Below are positions 18,361 to 27,295 of a DNA stretch of 64,000 bases, in pieces. The notes beneath the pieces were generated by a model. It did not search any database. It saw nothing but the letters and a program-made list of their open reading frames with translations, and was not told where the DNA came from. Position 1 is the first letter of the stretch, and the number at the start of each line of letters is the position of its first letter. The translations under genes and the position numbers were made by a program. Source of the stretch: an uncultured Lachnoclostridium sp. Lineage in GTDB: Bacteria; Bacillota; Clostridia; Lachnospirales; Lachnospiraceae. Where the stretch lies: the NCBI GenBank assembly GCA_944381625.1, contig CALWLW010000004.1, positions 106,531 to 170,530 of the forward strand. The letters are read 5' to 3'.

Positions 18361-18509
18361 AAATAATACCTGTCCCTTCCCGTCATATCCAGTGAATTGA
18401 TTTTGTCTCTCTTATCCATGTTCTCCTCACAATTCAGCTCAAACGATATTTTCCCTTTCTCGTTGTTTCTCAATGCCTCTGAGATTTTCACTTCTCCTAA
18501 CTTCAGAAT
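18348..18509 (-). pseudogene. Possible 5' part of a frameshifted hypothetical gene
   Basis: Fifty-three sense codons in one frame: ILKLGEVKISEALRNNEKGK, ISFELNCEENMDKRDKINSL, DMTGRDRYYLWMR, stop. It follows in the same frame directly after the TAG of the upstream membrane-protein gene (18510-18512) and overlaps the start of the 99-codon frame. A GTG at codon 7 has GGAG only 2 bp before it; an internal ATG (MDKRDKIN) lacks a good site. Best read as the front half of the 18061-18360 gene in another frame. Confidence 0.4.
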
Positions 18510-19034
18510 CTAACGGCCCAATTCAATGATCTCATATAAAACTTTCTCCAATTGTCGTTTTGAATCATCACTAATATGCAACGATACAAGAGCAAGTACC
18601 GATGGTAATGAGCAGATAGCCAGACCCATAGTCACAGCCAAAAAGAAGCATGGCATTTTATTATACCCATGTAAATACAATCTCAAAATAAGTTTTATAA
18701 ACATCGTTACAGCAAATCCAATTGTTCCATATGCGAGTGCTTTAGCCAATTCATGTTTATCAAAAGAGTAACAGATTCTAATTTCGTCTCCTTGTGAATA
18801 TATTCGCCCTTCCAATATTGTAGGCATCCACCATTCTATTATGTTTCTGGGCGATAAATGTTTTGGACGATATTGTATCCAAAAAAAATTATTCGTCAAT
18901 TCACCTGAGAAGCCTGACATATGGAATTCATTAAAACTATGTACCTTATACTTAAAACAAATTCTGAACTTATTTATTGAAATGTTATTCAATAATATAG
19001 AAAAATTCTTTTTCATAGAATATCCATCATCCAT
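18510..19034 (-). CDS. Hypothetical membrane protein
   Basis: A 174-residue protein with a soluble N-terminal half (about 90 residues, basic, with NFFWIQYRPKHLSPRNIIEW) and two strongly hydrophobic helices (about 98-120 and 127-150) before a charged tail ending IIELGR. Not recognised. AT-rich like the rest of this patch. Start uncertain between ATG 19034 and the internal ATG at 19016 (MKKNFSILLNN); neither has a strong ribosome-binding site. The next frame continues in phase after its TAG stop. Confidence 0.5.
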   Translation of the reverse strand: MDDGYSMKKNFSILLNNISINKFRICFKYKVHSFNEFHMSGFSGELTNNFFWIQYRPKHLSPRNIIEWWMPTILEGRIYSQGDEIRICYSFDKHELAKALAYGTIGFAVTMFIKLILRLYLHGYNKMPCFFLAVTMGLAICSLPSVLALVSLHISDDSKRQLEKVLYEIIELGR

Positions 19035-19079
19035 GGGCCGCCTGCATCCCGCAGCGCAGCCCCCCTGACCATCTGTACT

Positions 19080-20081
19080 TTATTTCTCCAGAACCGAACA
19101 GAACCCATCCACATCAAATCCGCAATAATGCCGTTCCTTTATCAATTCCTTTACCTGCCCCAAATACGGCAGCGACGGCATGGCTCCCATGCCGGAGACT
19201 GTGATTGCCGCCGTGTGGCTGGCAAATGCCAGCGCCTCCTGCTCCGTAAGTCCCGCCGTAATGCCCACGCAGAATGCGGCCACAAACGAATCTCCCGCCG
19301 CCGTCGGGTCCTTCACCTCCGGCATCCGGACGCACGGCGTGGAGCGGACGCCTTCTCCGTCGCAGATCACGGCTCCATTGCTTCCCAGCGTCACGATGAC
19401 TTTATCCACACCCATGGAGCGCAGCCGCTCCGCTGCCGCCAGAAGCTGCCCCTGGTCAATCCCATCTTCTCCCGCGGTCAACAAAGTCCCGCCAAGCAGC
19501 GACGCCTCATGCTCGTTGGGGGACAGGTACGTTACACAGCTTAAAAATTCCCTGTCAAGCGGGGCCGCCGGAGCCGGATTCAGCATGACCGGAACGCCGG
19601 CCTCAAACGCGTACCTTGCCGCCGCTTTTGTCGTATGGATATCCATTTCCAGCTGAAGCATCAGGAGGTCATACGCACCGATCCCGTCCTTCATCCAGGC
19701 GATGTCTTCTTCCCGCAAATCGTAATTGGCTCCCGGAACCACCAGGATCCGGTTCTGGACGCCGTCCTTTCTTTCCTCCAGCTGGATGCAGCCCACTCCG
19801 CTGGGGCTTTTCCCGCTGACCTTCACATGGGATATGTCCACGCCCCCCGCGGCCAGCGTACTGGTCATCTCCCGTCCGAACGCGTCGTCTCCCACGCAGC
19901 CCGCCATCGTCACTTCTGCCCCCAATCTGGCGCACTGCAGCGCCTGATTGGCGCCTTTGCCTCCAGGCGCTGTCCGGAACGAGGTTCCGATCACGGTTTC
20001 ACCCAGATCCGGTACACGGGGCGCCGAAGCAATCAGATCCATCATAAAACTTCCTACTACCAGAATTTTGGGTCTTTTCAC
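19080..20081 (-). CDS. rbsK: Ribokinase (PfkB family sugar kinase)
   Basis: A 333-residue cytoplasmic kinase that phosphorylates ribose or a related sugar at C5 with ATP. The two PfkB signatures are present: GGKGANQALQCARLGAEV with TMAGCVGDDAFG near residues 40-65, and the ATP-site/catalytic DPTAAGDSFVAAF near 255-267, where the usual DTTGAGD reads DPTAAGD with the catalytic Asp retained. MLNPAPAAPL and LSPNEHEA are typical of ribokinases. It is divergent from xdhC across 110 bp and has no transporter beside it, so a nucleoside-salvage role is as likely as ribose uptake. Confidence 0.88.
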   Translation of the reverse strand: MKRPKILVVGSFMMDLIASAPRVPDLGETVIGTSFRTAPGGKGANQALQCARLGAEVTMAGCVGDDAFGREMTSTLAAGGVDISHVKVSGKSPSGVGCIQLEERKDGVQNRILVVPGANYDLREEDIAWMKDGIGAYDLLMLQLEMDIHTTKAAARYAFEAGVPVMLNPAPAAPLDREFLSCVTYLSPNEHEASLLGGTLLTAGEDGIDQGQLLAAAERLRSMGVDKVIVTLGSNGAVICDGEGVRSTPCVRMPEVKDPTAAGDSFVAAFCVGITAGLTEQEALAFASHTAAITVSGMGAMPSLPYLGQVKELIKERHYCGFDVDGFCSVLEK

Positions 20082-20192
20082 TTTTACTTCCTCCTCTTAC
20101 GCTGCTGATTTATTATCTAAACTTAGAATAACACAGAATTTTCCAGTATGGTATACTTATAGTCAGAAAATTAACAAAGGGGGACACCTGCC

Positions 20193-21203
20193 ATGAAAGA
20201 GAGAATAACCGCGATCCTGAACGCGCTGAACCGCCGGGAGGCCCTGATCCTGGTCAGCATCCTGGCCAGCTCCGGTTCTACGCCCAGGGGCGCAGGCGCA
20301 TGGATGCTGGTGTTTGAAGACGGGCATATGGAGGGAACCATCGGCGGCGGCGCCGTGGAATACGCCGCATACCGACATGCCCTGAAGCTTTTGGAGGACA
20401 AAACCTCCGACACCGTGGGCTATCGGCTGTCCAAGGACGACGTGGCGGGCCTTGGCATGGTCTGCGGCGGGGACGTCACCGTTTACTTCCAGTACCTTGA
20501 AGGAACGGCCTATATTCCTCTGTTCTCAAGGCTTGCGGATGCCTTCCTGGAAAACCGCCATCTCTGGCTGATCCGCCGGATGGAAGAAAACCGGGTGACC
20601 GCCATGGCGGCCTGCGATGGAGAAGGACACTTCTGGGGAGACGATCTTGCCGGTTCCCTTCCGGATGGGATGCTGAAATCCCAGCCCGTTTTCCGGGACG
20701 GCCTGCCCGCTTATTACGCAGAGCCCATCGTCCGCGCCGGATGGGTATACGTGTTCGGCGGCGGCCATGTATCCCAGGAGCTGGCGCCGCTGCTGGCCCA
20801 TCTGGGGTTTACGGTGGCCGTCTTCGAGGACCGGGATGCCTTTGCCGATCCCTCCCTTTTCCCCGGCGTGCAGAAAGTGATCCTGGGAGATTTCCAGAAC
20901 CTCTCCGCTTCCATTTCCCTGACGGAAAAAGACTCCGCCGTGGTCATGACCCGGGGACACCAGGCTGATTTTGACGTGATCGCCCAGCTCCTTCGCCAGC
21001 CTCTTTTCTACATAGGATGCATCGGCAGCCGCCGGAAGATCGCAGAGACCAGGAGAAAACTCTCGCTGCTGGGATTTCCCGACGACGCTTACGACGTGGT
21101 TCACTCCCCCATCGGCCTGGATATCGGCGCGGAAACGCCGGCGGAGATCGCCGTATGCATCGCCGCCGAGATGATCCAGTGCAGGGCCGACGCCAGGCGT
21201 TAA
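20193..21203 (+). CDS. xdhC: XdhC/CoxI family molybdenum-cofactor maturation protein
   Basis: A 336-residue protein of the XdhC family, which binds molybdenum cofactor, promotes its sulfuration and loads it into xanthine-dehydrogenase-type enzymes. The N-terminal domain shows ASSGSTPRGAGAWMLV and GTIGGGAVEY (residues 26-60). The C-terminal Rossmann domain has VYVFGGGHVSQELAPLLAHL near 185-205 and VVMTRGHQADFDV with YIGCIGSRRK. GGGGGAC precedes the ATG. It faces the rest of the molybdenum genes, converging with the MerR gene by a 4-bp overlap. The client is plausibly the Mop-type enzyme at 37445-40192. Confidence 0.93.
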   Translation: MKERITAILNALNRREALILVSILASSGSTPRGAGAWMLVFEDGHMEGTIGGGAVEYAAYRHALKLLEDKTSDTVGYRLSKDDVAGLGMVCGGDVTVYFQYLEGTAYIPLFSRLADAFLENRHLWLIRRMEENRVTAMAACDGEGHFWGDDLAGSLPDGMLKSQPVFRDGLPAYYAEPIVRAGWVYVFGGGHVSQELAPLLAHLGFTVAVFEDRDAFADPSLFPGVQKVILGDFQNLSASISLTEKDSAVVMTRGHQADFDVIAQLLRQPLFYIGCIGSRRKIAETRRKLSLLGFPDDAYDVVHSPIGLDIGAETPAEIAVCIAAEMIQCRADARR

Positions 21204-22015
21204 GATACCGGGATGCTGATCTCGGTGACAAATTTATCCGTATCATTGGTGATGCCGTAATCGATCATAGTAATCTCTCTGGAAAAACCGCAGATTTCCA
21301 GCCCATGCTCCCGGATATACGCCATCAGCCTGGCATACTGCTCCGGGGCCTCCCTGTGGCTCCCGCGAAAACGGACGGTGACGCAGGAGGTCTCCGGAAG
21401 CGTCACCGTCTCCCCGTCGAACCGGTCTTCCTCGTCCAGCACCAGAAAGATGCCGTCGTATTGGCCGAACCGTCCCTCAGAAAGATGTTCCGGCAGTATC
21501 CCCACGCCCACCTTACCTAAAAAGACCAGCGCTTCCGCCTGGGACTGTTCCAGCCTGCGGATCGGCGCTTCCATATCAAAAAAGCTGTGGATCTGTAGAA
21601 GGGTCTGTACCCACACAATCCGGCAGGCTCTCGCCTGCGTCACACTCATCATGTCAAAAACAGAACTCCTCGCGTCGCGAAGCTGGCGGAGCCGGTTGTC
21701 AATCTTGCGCTCGATCCGGTGCAGTTCCTGCTGCCTGGCGATCACCGCTTCTTTTTGCTGGCGCAGTTTCTCTTCTATACGCTCCACATCCCGGTTCTGC
21801 AAAAAATCCGCGATTTCCGATAGGGGCATGTCCAGCTCCCGAAGATAGCGGATGGTATTCAGGACTTCAAACTGCCGGACGCTGTAGTAACGGTAACCCG
21901 TAGCCGGGTCTGTGTACTCCGGCGTCAGCAGTCCCATGGCCTCATAATGGCGCAGGCTGCTGACACTCAGATGAAACAGTTTCGCCACGTCCCCAATCTG
22001 AAACATTTTAGACAT
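21200..22015 (-). CDS. MerR-family regulator with effector-binding domain
   Basis: A 271-residue transcription factor. Residues 1-70 are a MerR winged helix (FQIGDVAKLFHLSVSSLRHY, GYRYYSVRQFEVLNTIRYLR), then a dimerising coiled coil rich in Gln, Arg and Glu (residues 75-130), then a GyrI-like ligand-binding domain ending in EISIPVS, like BmrR and other multidrug sensors. It starts 4 bp after the MATE transporter stop, so it very likely regulates that exporter in response to a bound compound. Confidence 0.9.
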   Translation of the reverse strand: MSKMFQIGDVAKLFHLSVSSLRHYEAMGLLTPEYTDPATGYRYYSVRQFEVLNTIRYLRELDMPLSEIADFLQNRDVERIEEKLRQQKEAVIARQQELHRIERKIDNRLRQLRDARSSVFDMMSVTQARACRIVWVQTLLQIHSFFDMEAPIRRLEQSQAEALVFLGKVGVGILPEHLSEGRFGQYDGIFLVLDEEDRFDGETVTLPETSCVTVRFRGSHREAPEQYARLMAYIREHGLEICGFSREITMIDYGITNDTDKFVTEISIPVS

Positions 22016-22018
22016 TTT

Positions 22019-23383
22019 CTACTCTCCCCCAATGGCAACCTTGTTCTCCCGCCGGCAGAGAACCGCAAACGCCGCAGCGCAGACCATCACCGACAAAAGC
22101 GATCCCGCCGACGTGGCAAGCCCCATGGGAAGCAGCGTATCCGGGAACGTCACAGACGCCAGATACACGCCGGGGACGCGCACCAGCACGATGGCCGTCA
22201 GATTATGCAGGAACGAGATCCCGGACTTCCCGCAGGCGCAAAAATAACCGCTGAAGCTGAAATGAATCCCCGCAAACACGCAGTCCCACACATATCCCCG
22301 CAGATACTGCCCTCCCAGGCGAACGGCGGCGGCTCCGTCCGGGCTGGACACGTCGGTAAACAGCGCCACCACCGGTTCCGCCATGAACTGCATGAGAAGC
22401 GCCGCAACGGTTCCGAAGCATACGGCAATGATCACCGCGTAGCGCAGGGTCAGCTTCGCCCTGTCCGGCCTGTCCGCCCCCATATTCTGCGCTCCCAGGG
22501 CTGACACCGTGGAAAGCATGGAGGAGGGCACCAGGAACAGGAAACTTATAATCTTTTCCACAATCCCCACCGCCGCCGCGTCATTCAGGCCCCGTCGGTT
22601 GGCTATGATCGTAATAATAATAAACGAAACCTGTATAAATCCATCCTGCAGGGCGATGGGAATCCCGATCTTTAAGATCTGCCCCATCACCGGGCGCAGG
22701 GGGCGAAAATCCCTCCTGCCCACGGAGATGCCGCTTTTTCTTTTCAGGATTACCCACAGAGACACCGCCACGCTGACCGCCTGGGACAGCGTCGTCCCCA
22801 GCGCCGCGCCCGACGGCCCCATGCCAAACACGCCCATGAACAGATAATCCAGCCCGATATTGGCCGCGCAGGCGACAGCGATAAAATACATGGGGCTTTT
22901 AGAATCTCCCATGCCGCGGAAAATCGAACTGATGATATTATATGCCGTCACAAACGGAATTCCCAGGAAACAGATGGTCAGATAGGCCGCCGTACCCTCC
23001 ACGGCCTCAGACGGCGTGGACATCAGGCCGGTAATCGGCCTGACCAGCAGAAGCAGTACGATTGTCAGAAGAAGCGACAGGGATAAAAACAGCGTCACGG
23101 TATTTCCAATGGCTGACGCCGCCTTTTCCCTGTCCTTTCCTCCCACCGCCTGCCCGATGGATACAGTCGAACCCATGGCCAGCCCCACAATCATCACGGT
23201 CAGCATATGCATGACCTGCGAGCCGATGGACACAGCCGTCGTACTGGCGACCCCCTCGAATTGTCCGATGATAAACAGATCCGCCATGCCGTACAGCGTC
23301 TGAAGAAAATAAGACAGCAGATACGGCAGGGAAAAAACAAAGATATTTTTTAATACGCTGCCGGTGGTAAGATTTCTTTCCAT
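22019..23383 (-). CDS. MATE-family efflux transporter
   Basis: A 454-residue membrane antiporter of the multidrug and toxic compound extrusion family (DinF/NorM type), expelling organic cations with Na+ or H+. Twelve hydrophobic helices are visible; FSLPYLLSYFLQTLYGMADL, IGQAVGG and GLAMGSTVSIGQ are typical. The ATG at 23383 (MERNLTTGSVLKNIF) is preferred over a frame 13 codons longer because GAGG lies 8 bp before it. It forms a pair with the downstream merR gene and is separated from the molybdopterin gene upstream by 115 bp. Confidence 0.92.
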   Translation of the reverse strand: MERNLTTGSVLKNIFVFSLPYLLSYFLQTLYGMADLFIIGQFEGVASTTAVSIGSQVMHMLTVMIVGLAMGSTVSIGQAVGGKDREKAASAIGNTVTLFLSLSLLLTIVLLLLVRPITGLMSTPSEAVEGTAAYLTICFLGIPFVTAYNIISSIFRGMGDSKSPMYFIAVACAANIGLDYLFMGVFGMGPSGAALGTTLSQAVSVAVSLWVILKRKSGISVGRRDFRPLRPVMGQILKIGIPIALQDGFIQVSFIIITIIANRRGLNDAAAVGIVEKIISFLFLVPSSMLSTVSALGAQNMGADRPDRAKLTLRYAVIIAVCFGTVAALLMQFMAEPVVALFTDVSSPDGAAAVRLGGQYLRGYVWDCVFAGIHFSFSGYFCACGKSGISFLHNLTAIVLVRVPGVYLASVTFPDTLLPMGLATSAGSLLSVMVCAAAFAVLCRRENKVAIGGE

Positions 23384-23498
23384 TTCGTCAACCTCTTTCG
23401 TCAAAGGATTCTCTCTTATCATAAACTCTACAACTATTGCAGAGTCAAGAGGCCGCCCGAAAAGATTACCGGACCGGCAGCTTCATCGTGGGGGAAAA

Positions 23499-24521
23499 TC
23501 ATCCCTTCCCGAATCCGCAGGACGGGAAATGGCACTCCCCGCATCCCAGGCAGAGTCCTCCGTGACCCAGCCTTGTGATCTCCCTCCGGGAAATATGGAT
23601 ACCGGCCGCCACTTTGGGCAGCACCAGGTCAAAGATCGTGGCCTTCGCATACATCACGCACCCCGGCAGCCCCAGGACCGGCGTCCCGTCGGGGAAATAG
23701 GCCAGGCAGAGCATGGCTCCCGGCAGCACCGGCGCGCCGTACGTGACGACCTCTGTTCCCGCTTCCTTAATCGCTCCCGGCGTCTGGTCGTCCGGATCCA
23801 CACTCATACCGCCGGTGGCGATGATCAGATCCACGCCCCTTTCCTTCATGTCCCGGATCGCCGATACGATATTCGCCTTCTCGTCGTTTACGATCTGATG
23901 CTCCTTCACCGTGATACCGTAAGCGGCCAGCTTTTTCTCCACCACCGGTGTGAATTTATCCTGGATCCTTCCGCAGAACACTTCGTTGCCGGTGGTGACG
24001 ATCCCGGCTGTGTGAAGCTTGAAGGGCACCAGACGGCACAGCGGCGTACTGCCGGCCCGCTCCTTCACCAGTTCCATTTTTTCTTTTTTGATCACCAGAG
24101 GAATCACACGGGTTCCCAGGAGCTTGTCGCCCTTTTTCACCGGGCTGTCCGTGTGCCGCGTGGCGATCATGATCTGATCAATATCGTTGATCGCGTCCAG
24201 CCGTTCCACGTCCACCTGGAACACGCCTTCGCAGGCGGCGGTCAGCTCGATCTTCCCCTCTTTCACCTCCGACGCCTCCATGTATTCATTCTGACAGACG
24301 CTGCACAGAATCTGAGCCGCCTCGTCCTCATGATACATGGTGTCGTCCTTCTCCCATATGTACAGATGGTCTTTCCCCAGGCTTAAAAGCACCGGGATGT
24401 CCTCCTCGGCCACCACATGGCCCTTGCGGAAACGGGCTCCTTTCACCACGCCCGGTATGATCTGCGTAATATCGTGGCACAGCACCTGTCCAACCGCTTC
24501 TTCCGTCTTAATCAGTTTCAT
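23499..24521 (-). CDS. MoeA-like molybdopterin-binding protein with a cysteine-rich tail
   Basis: A 340-residue protein related to MoeA and the MPT-binding (MogA-like) fold. Residues 1-170 hold the MoeA-type N-terminal region (EEAVGQVLCHDITQIIPG, FRKGHVVAEEDIPVLL). Residues 170-310 carry the MPT-binding domain with AGIVTTGNEVF, IIATGGMSVDPDDQTPGAI and GTPVLGLPGCVMY. The family is known from operons of molybdenum hydroxylases. The end is unusual: GLCLGCGECHFPSCGFGKG has four closely spaced Cys and a His, which could bind an Fe-S cluster or zinc. It starts 12 bp after the MOSC-MogA gene and shares its transcript. Confidence 0.85.
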   Translation of the reverse strand: MKLIKTEEAVGQVLCHDITQIIPGVVKGARFRKGHVVAEEDIPVLLSLGKDHLYIWEKDDTMYHEDEAAQILCSVCQNEYMEASEVKEGKIELTAACEGVFQVDVERLDAINDIDQIMIATRHTDSPVKKGDKLLGTRVIPLVIKKEKMELVKERAGSTPLCRLVPFKLHTAGIVTTGNEVFCGRIQDKFTPVVEKKLAAYGITVKEHQIVNDEKANIVSAIRDMKERGVDLIIATGGMSVDPDDQTPGAIKEAGTEVVTYGAPVLPGAMLCLAYFPDGTPVLGLPGCVMYAKATIFDLVLPKVAAGIHISRREITRLGHGGLCLGCGECHFPSCGFGKG

Positions 24522-24533
24522 GATCTTCCCCCC

Positions 24534-25466
24534 TTATTTGCGCGCGCATTCGCCGTCGCGTCCCCCTGCCAGCAGGATGCCGTGTTCCAGTGAAGGCAGG
24601 ATGTATTCCAGATGTTCTTTCACCGCGCGGGGACTCCCCGGCAGATTGACAATGAGCGTCTTGCCCCTGAGCACGCTGGCCGCTCTGGAAAGCATGGCCC
24701 TGGGCGTGATGGACAGGCTGAAGGCGCGCATGGCCTCCGCGATCCCCGGCGCGTTCCGGTCCGCCACTGCCAAAGTAGCCTCCGGCGTCACGTCCGTGGG
24801 CGCGAACCCGGTCCCTCCCGTGGTCAGGATCAGGTCCATCTGCCTTCCGTCCGCCAGGCGGATCAGCTGGCTTTTCAGCGGCTGGATGCCATCCGGGAGC
24901 AGAAGCGTCTCCTCCACCTGATACCCTGCTTCTGTGAGCATTTTCACGATCAGGGGGCCAGAGAGATCCTCCCTCTCTCCCCTGCTCCCTTTATCCGACA
25001 GGGTGATCACCGCAGCCCGAAGAGGCGGATTTTCTTCCGGGGGAAGCAGGACCAGTTCGTCCCCCACGGACACCGCCCCACCTTTCAGCACCCTGGCGAA
25101 CACGCCCTCCCTGGGCATGATGCACTCTCCGGTCTTCTGCTTGATGACGCAGTCGCTGTGGCATTCCTTTCCGATCTGCGTCATCTCCAGGATAGCCTCT
25201 CCCGCCTGGAAACGGCTGCCCACGGGAAGATTGCGGAAATCCAGCCCGTCCACCACCAGGTTCTCCCCGAACGCTCCGTATTCCACCCACATCTTTTCCC
25301 GGAACGCGTCGATCTTATCCCCTGACAGCAGGCTCACCTGCCGGTGCCATTTCCCGCCGTGGGCGTCCCCCTCCAATCCGAATCCTTCCACCAGCACTCC
25401 GGAACCCACATTCTCCTTGGGCGTTCCCTTCTTCCTGCTGATACAGACTGCCCTGATCTTTCCCAT
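24534..25466 (-). CDS. MOSC-MogA fusion, molybdenum cofactor enzyme
   Basis: A 310-residue two-domain protein. Residues 1-145 are a MOSC domain (GSGVLVEGFGLEGDAHGG, YGAFGENL, IGKECHSDCVIKQKTGECIM) with conserved Cys residues like those used by MOSC proteins in sulfur transfer or cofactor binding. Residues 150-310 are a MogA/MoaB domain (AAVITLSDKGSRGEREDLSG, DLILTTGGTGFAPTDVTPEA, IVNLPGSPRAVKEHL) that adenylylates molybdopterin before molybdenum insertion. Such fusions are common in Clostridia. ATG 25466 is the start: GGAGG lies 9 bp upstream, whereas a TTG three codons earlier touches that site. It follows modC by 30 bp. Confidence 0.92.
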   Translation of the reverse strand: MGKIRAVCISRKKGTPKENVGSGVLVEGFGLEGDAHGGKWHRQVSLLSGDKIDAFREKMWVEYGAFGENLVVDGLDFRNLPVGSRFQAGEAILEMTQIGKECHSDCVIKQKTGECIMPREGVFARVLKGGAVSVGDELVLLPPEENPPLRAAVITLSDKGSRGEREDLSGPLIVKMLTEAGYQVEETLLLPDGIQPLKSQLIRLADGRQMDLILTTGGTGFAPTDVTPEATLAVADRNAPGIAEAMRAFSLSITPRAMLSRAASVLRGKTLIVNLPGSPRAVKEHLEYILPSLEHGILLAGGRDGECARK

Positions 25467-25496
25467 GTTGTACAACCTCCTGTTATCCTGTTATGA

Positions 25497-26564
25497 TTAT
25501 TCTTTTTCCCCTGCCGTGTCCTCCGGGTACAGCAAAAGCACATTCTGCGGGGCTATCCCCAGCCGCTCCGGCATCTTTTCCGGCGCCCGGTCTTTGGGAA
25601 GCCTCCACCACACGGGGGCGCTGTCCCTGTCCTGATCCTGGTAGCGGAACAGGATCGTCGTCTCAAATGGCTCCTCCATCCTTCCGTCCAGGCGCACCGG
25701 GAACACATTTTCCCCCGCCCTGGGGTTGAAATAATGGGCGCGGATGCCCACGGCGCAGATATGGTCTCCCACCGGCCTGCCCGTCTTCAGGCGGATACCC
25801 CACTCCGGCACCTCCACTTCATATTCCCCGGTCTTTCTGGCCGCCGCAATATTTTTGCAGCCGGTGAGGACGGCTCCGATCCTGCTTCCCGGACTGGCGA
25901 AGATAGCCTTCGTCCTCCCCGTCTCCAGAATCCTCCCGCCGTCGATCAGCGCCACATGGGAGCACAGGTGATAGACCTCGTCCCGGCTGTGGCTGACCAG
26001 CAGCACGTCTTTCCCAAAATGCTCCAGAAGCTCTTTTACCTGGATCTGAAGGGAATCCCTCAGATAAGCGTCCAAAGCGCTGAACGGCTCGTCCAGAAGC
26101 AGAAGCTCCGGTTCGCTGACCAGAATCCGCGCCAGAGCCGCCCGCTGCTGCTGGCCTCCGGAGAGCTGATGGGGATACGAGCCGGCAAGCTCCGTCAGCT
26201 CCATCATCGCCAGGGCATCCTCCAGCTTTTTCTTCTTAAGCTTCTTGTCCTTTTCCCGGTTCAGCCCGCAGAGGACGTTCTTTTCCACCGTCATATTGGG
26301 AAACAGGGCATAATTCTGGAACAAATACCCCACGTTCCGCATCTGCGGCTTCAGATTGATATGCTGTTCGCTGTCAAAAAGCACCCTGCCGTTCAGCACG
26401 ATCCGCCCCTGATCCGGCGTGACAATCCCGGCAATACTTTTCAGGGTCAGGCTCTTGCCGCAGCCGGACGCGCCCAGAAGCCCTGTGATCCCGCTCTCAT
26501 GCTCCAGGTCCACACACAGGCGGAAACCTCCGAAATCCTTTTTAATATGAACCGAAAGACTCAT
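25497..26564 (-). CDS. modC: Molybdate ABC transporter ATP-binding protein
   Basis: A 355-residue ATPase that powers molybdate import. Residues 1-230 are the ABC domain: Walker A GASGCGKSLTLKS, Q-loop YLFQNYALFPNMTVEKN, signature LSGGQQQRAALARIL, Walker B LLLLDEPFSALD and the switch His in LLVSHSRDEVY. The C-terminal 110 residues form a TOBE-type domain (VPEWGIRLKTGRPVGD, HYFNPRAGENVFPVRL) as in ModC. The start is ATG 26564, giving an ATGA overlap with the modB stop; a much longer in-frame extension upstream overlaps modB and is not coding. Confidence 0.95.
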   Translation of the reverse strand: MSLSVHIKKDFGGFRLCVDLEHESGITGLLGASGCGKSLTLKSIAGIVTPDQGRIVLNGRVLFDSEQHINLKPQMRNVGYLFQNYALFPNMTVEKNVLCGLNREKDKKLKKKKLEDALAMMELTELAGSYPHQLSGGQQQRAALARILVSEPELLLLDEPFSALDAYLRDSLQIQVKELLEHFGKDVLLVSHSRDEVYHLCSHVALIDGGRILETGRTKAIFASPGSRIGAVLTGCKNIAAARKTGEYEVEVPEWGIRLKTGRPVGDHICAVGIRAHYFNPRAGENVFPVRLDGRMEEPFETTILFRYQDQDRDSAPVWWRLPKDRAPEKMPERLGIAPQNVLLLYPEDTAGEKE

Positions 26565-27229
26565 GACGCACCTGCCTTTCCATTCCTGCGTTCCAGCATA
26601 TTTACAATCAACAGCACCACTGTGGAGATGGCCATATTGATCAGCACCCAGAAGAACGCCCCTGCCTCGTCGTTGGTCCTCCAGAGCTGGTAGACCGTAG
26701 TGGAGATGGTGGCCGTCTTGCCCGGTATGTACCCGATCAGCATGCTGGTGGCTCCGTACTCGCCCAGCGCCCGCGCGAACGCCAGCACCGTCCCCGCCAG
26801 GATACCCTGACGGCACGCCGGCATCCGGATCTTCCAGAATATATAGGTATTGGACAGGCCCAGCGTCTGTCCCGAATAGGCCAGCGTGGTGTCAAAGCTT
26901 TCAAAAGCGCCCCTGGCCGTCCGGTACATGAGCGGAAACGCCACCACCGCCGAGGCCAGGATACCGCCGTACCAGGTCATGGCAAACTGGATTCCCCACT
27001 GCGCCAGGAACATCCCCAGCGGCCTCTTCATCCCGAAGACAGTCAAAAGAAAATATCCGCAGACTGTGGGCGGAAGCACCATGGGCAGCGTGAGGAACAC
27101 ATCCAGGATGCCTTTCACCGCGCGGGGAAGACGCGCCACATAGTAAGCGGCAAAGACGCCGGTAAAAAATACCAGCACGCAGCTGATCGCCGCGATTCTC
27201 AGGGAGTTGATAAGGGGATACCAGTCCAA
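26561..27229 (-). CDS. modB: Molybdate ABC transporter permease
   Basis: A 222-residue membrane permease with five or six helices and the EAA-type loop ARALGEYGATSMLIGYIPGKT that docks on ModC. The opening DWYPLINSLRIAAIS is typical of ModB. The likely start is TTG 27229, 7 bp after GGAGG; a GTG three codons earlier lies inside that site. It overlaps modC by 4 bp and is separated from modA by a GC-rich hairpin. Confidence 0.94.
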   Translation of the reverse strand: MDWYPLINSLRIAAISCVLVFFTGVFAAYYVARLPRAVKGILDVFLTLPMVLPPTVCGYFLLTVFGMKRPLGMFLAQWGIQFAMTWYGGILASAVVAFPLMYRTARGAFESFDTTLAYSGQTLGLSNTYIFWKIRMPACRQGILAGTVLAFARALGEYGATSMLIGYIPGKTATISTTVYQLWRTNDEAGAFFWVLINMAISTVVLLIVNMLERRNGKAGAS

Positions 27230-27255
27230 ACTCCGCACCTCCGTTCTCTAAAACC

Positions 27256-27280
27256 GCGGGGCTGCCCTTCGCAGCCCCGC
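27256..27280 (-). terminator. Intercistronic hairpin between modA and modB
   Basis: A perfect 10-bp stem GCGGGGCTGC / GCAGCCCCGC with a 5-nt loop, followed on the minus strand by GGTTTTAG. The U-run is short, so it probably acts as a partial terminator or as a barrier to 3' exonucleases, giving more modA than modBC product. That is usual for binding-protein genes. Confidence 0.7.
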
Positions 27281-27295
27281 ATGTTTTTCTTATGC

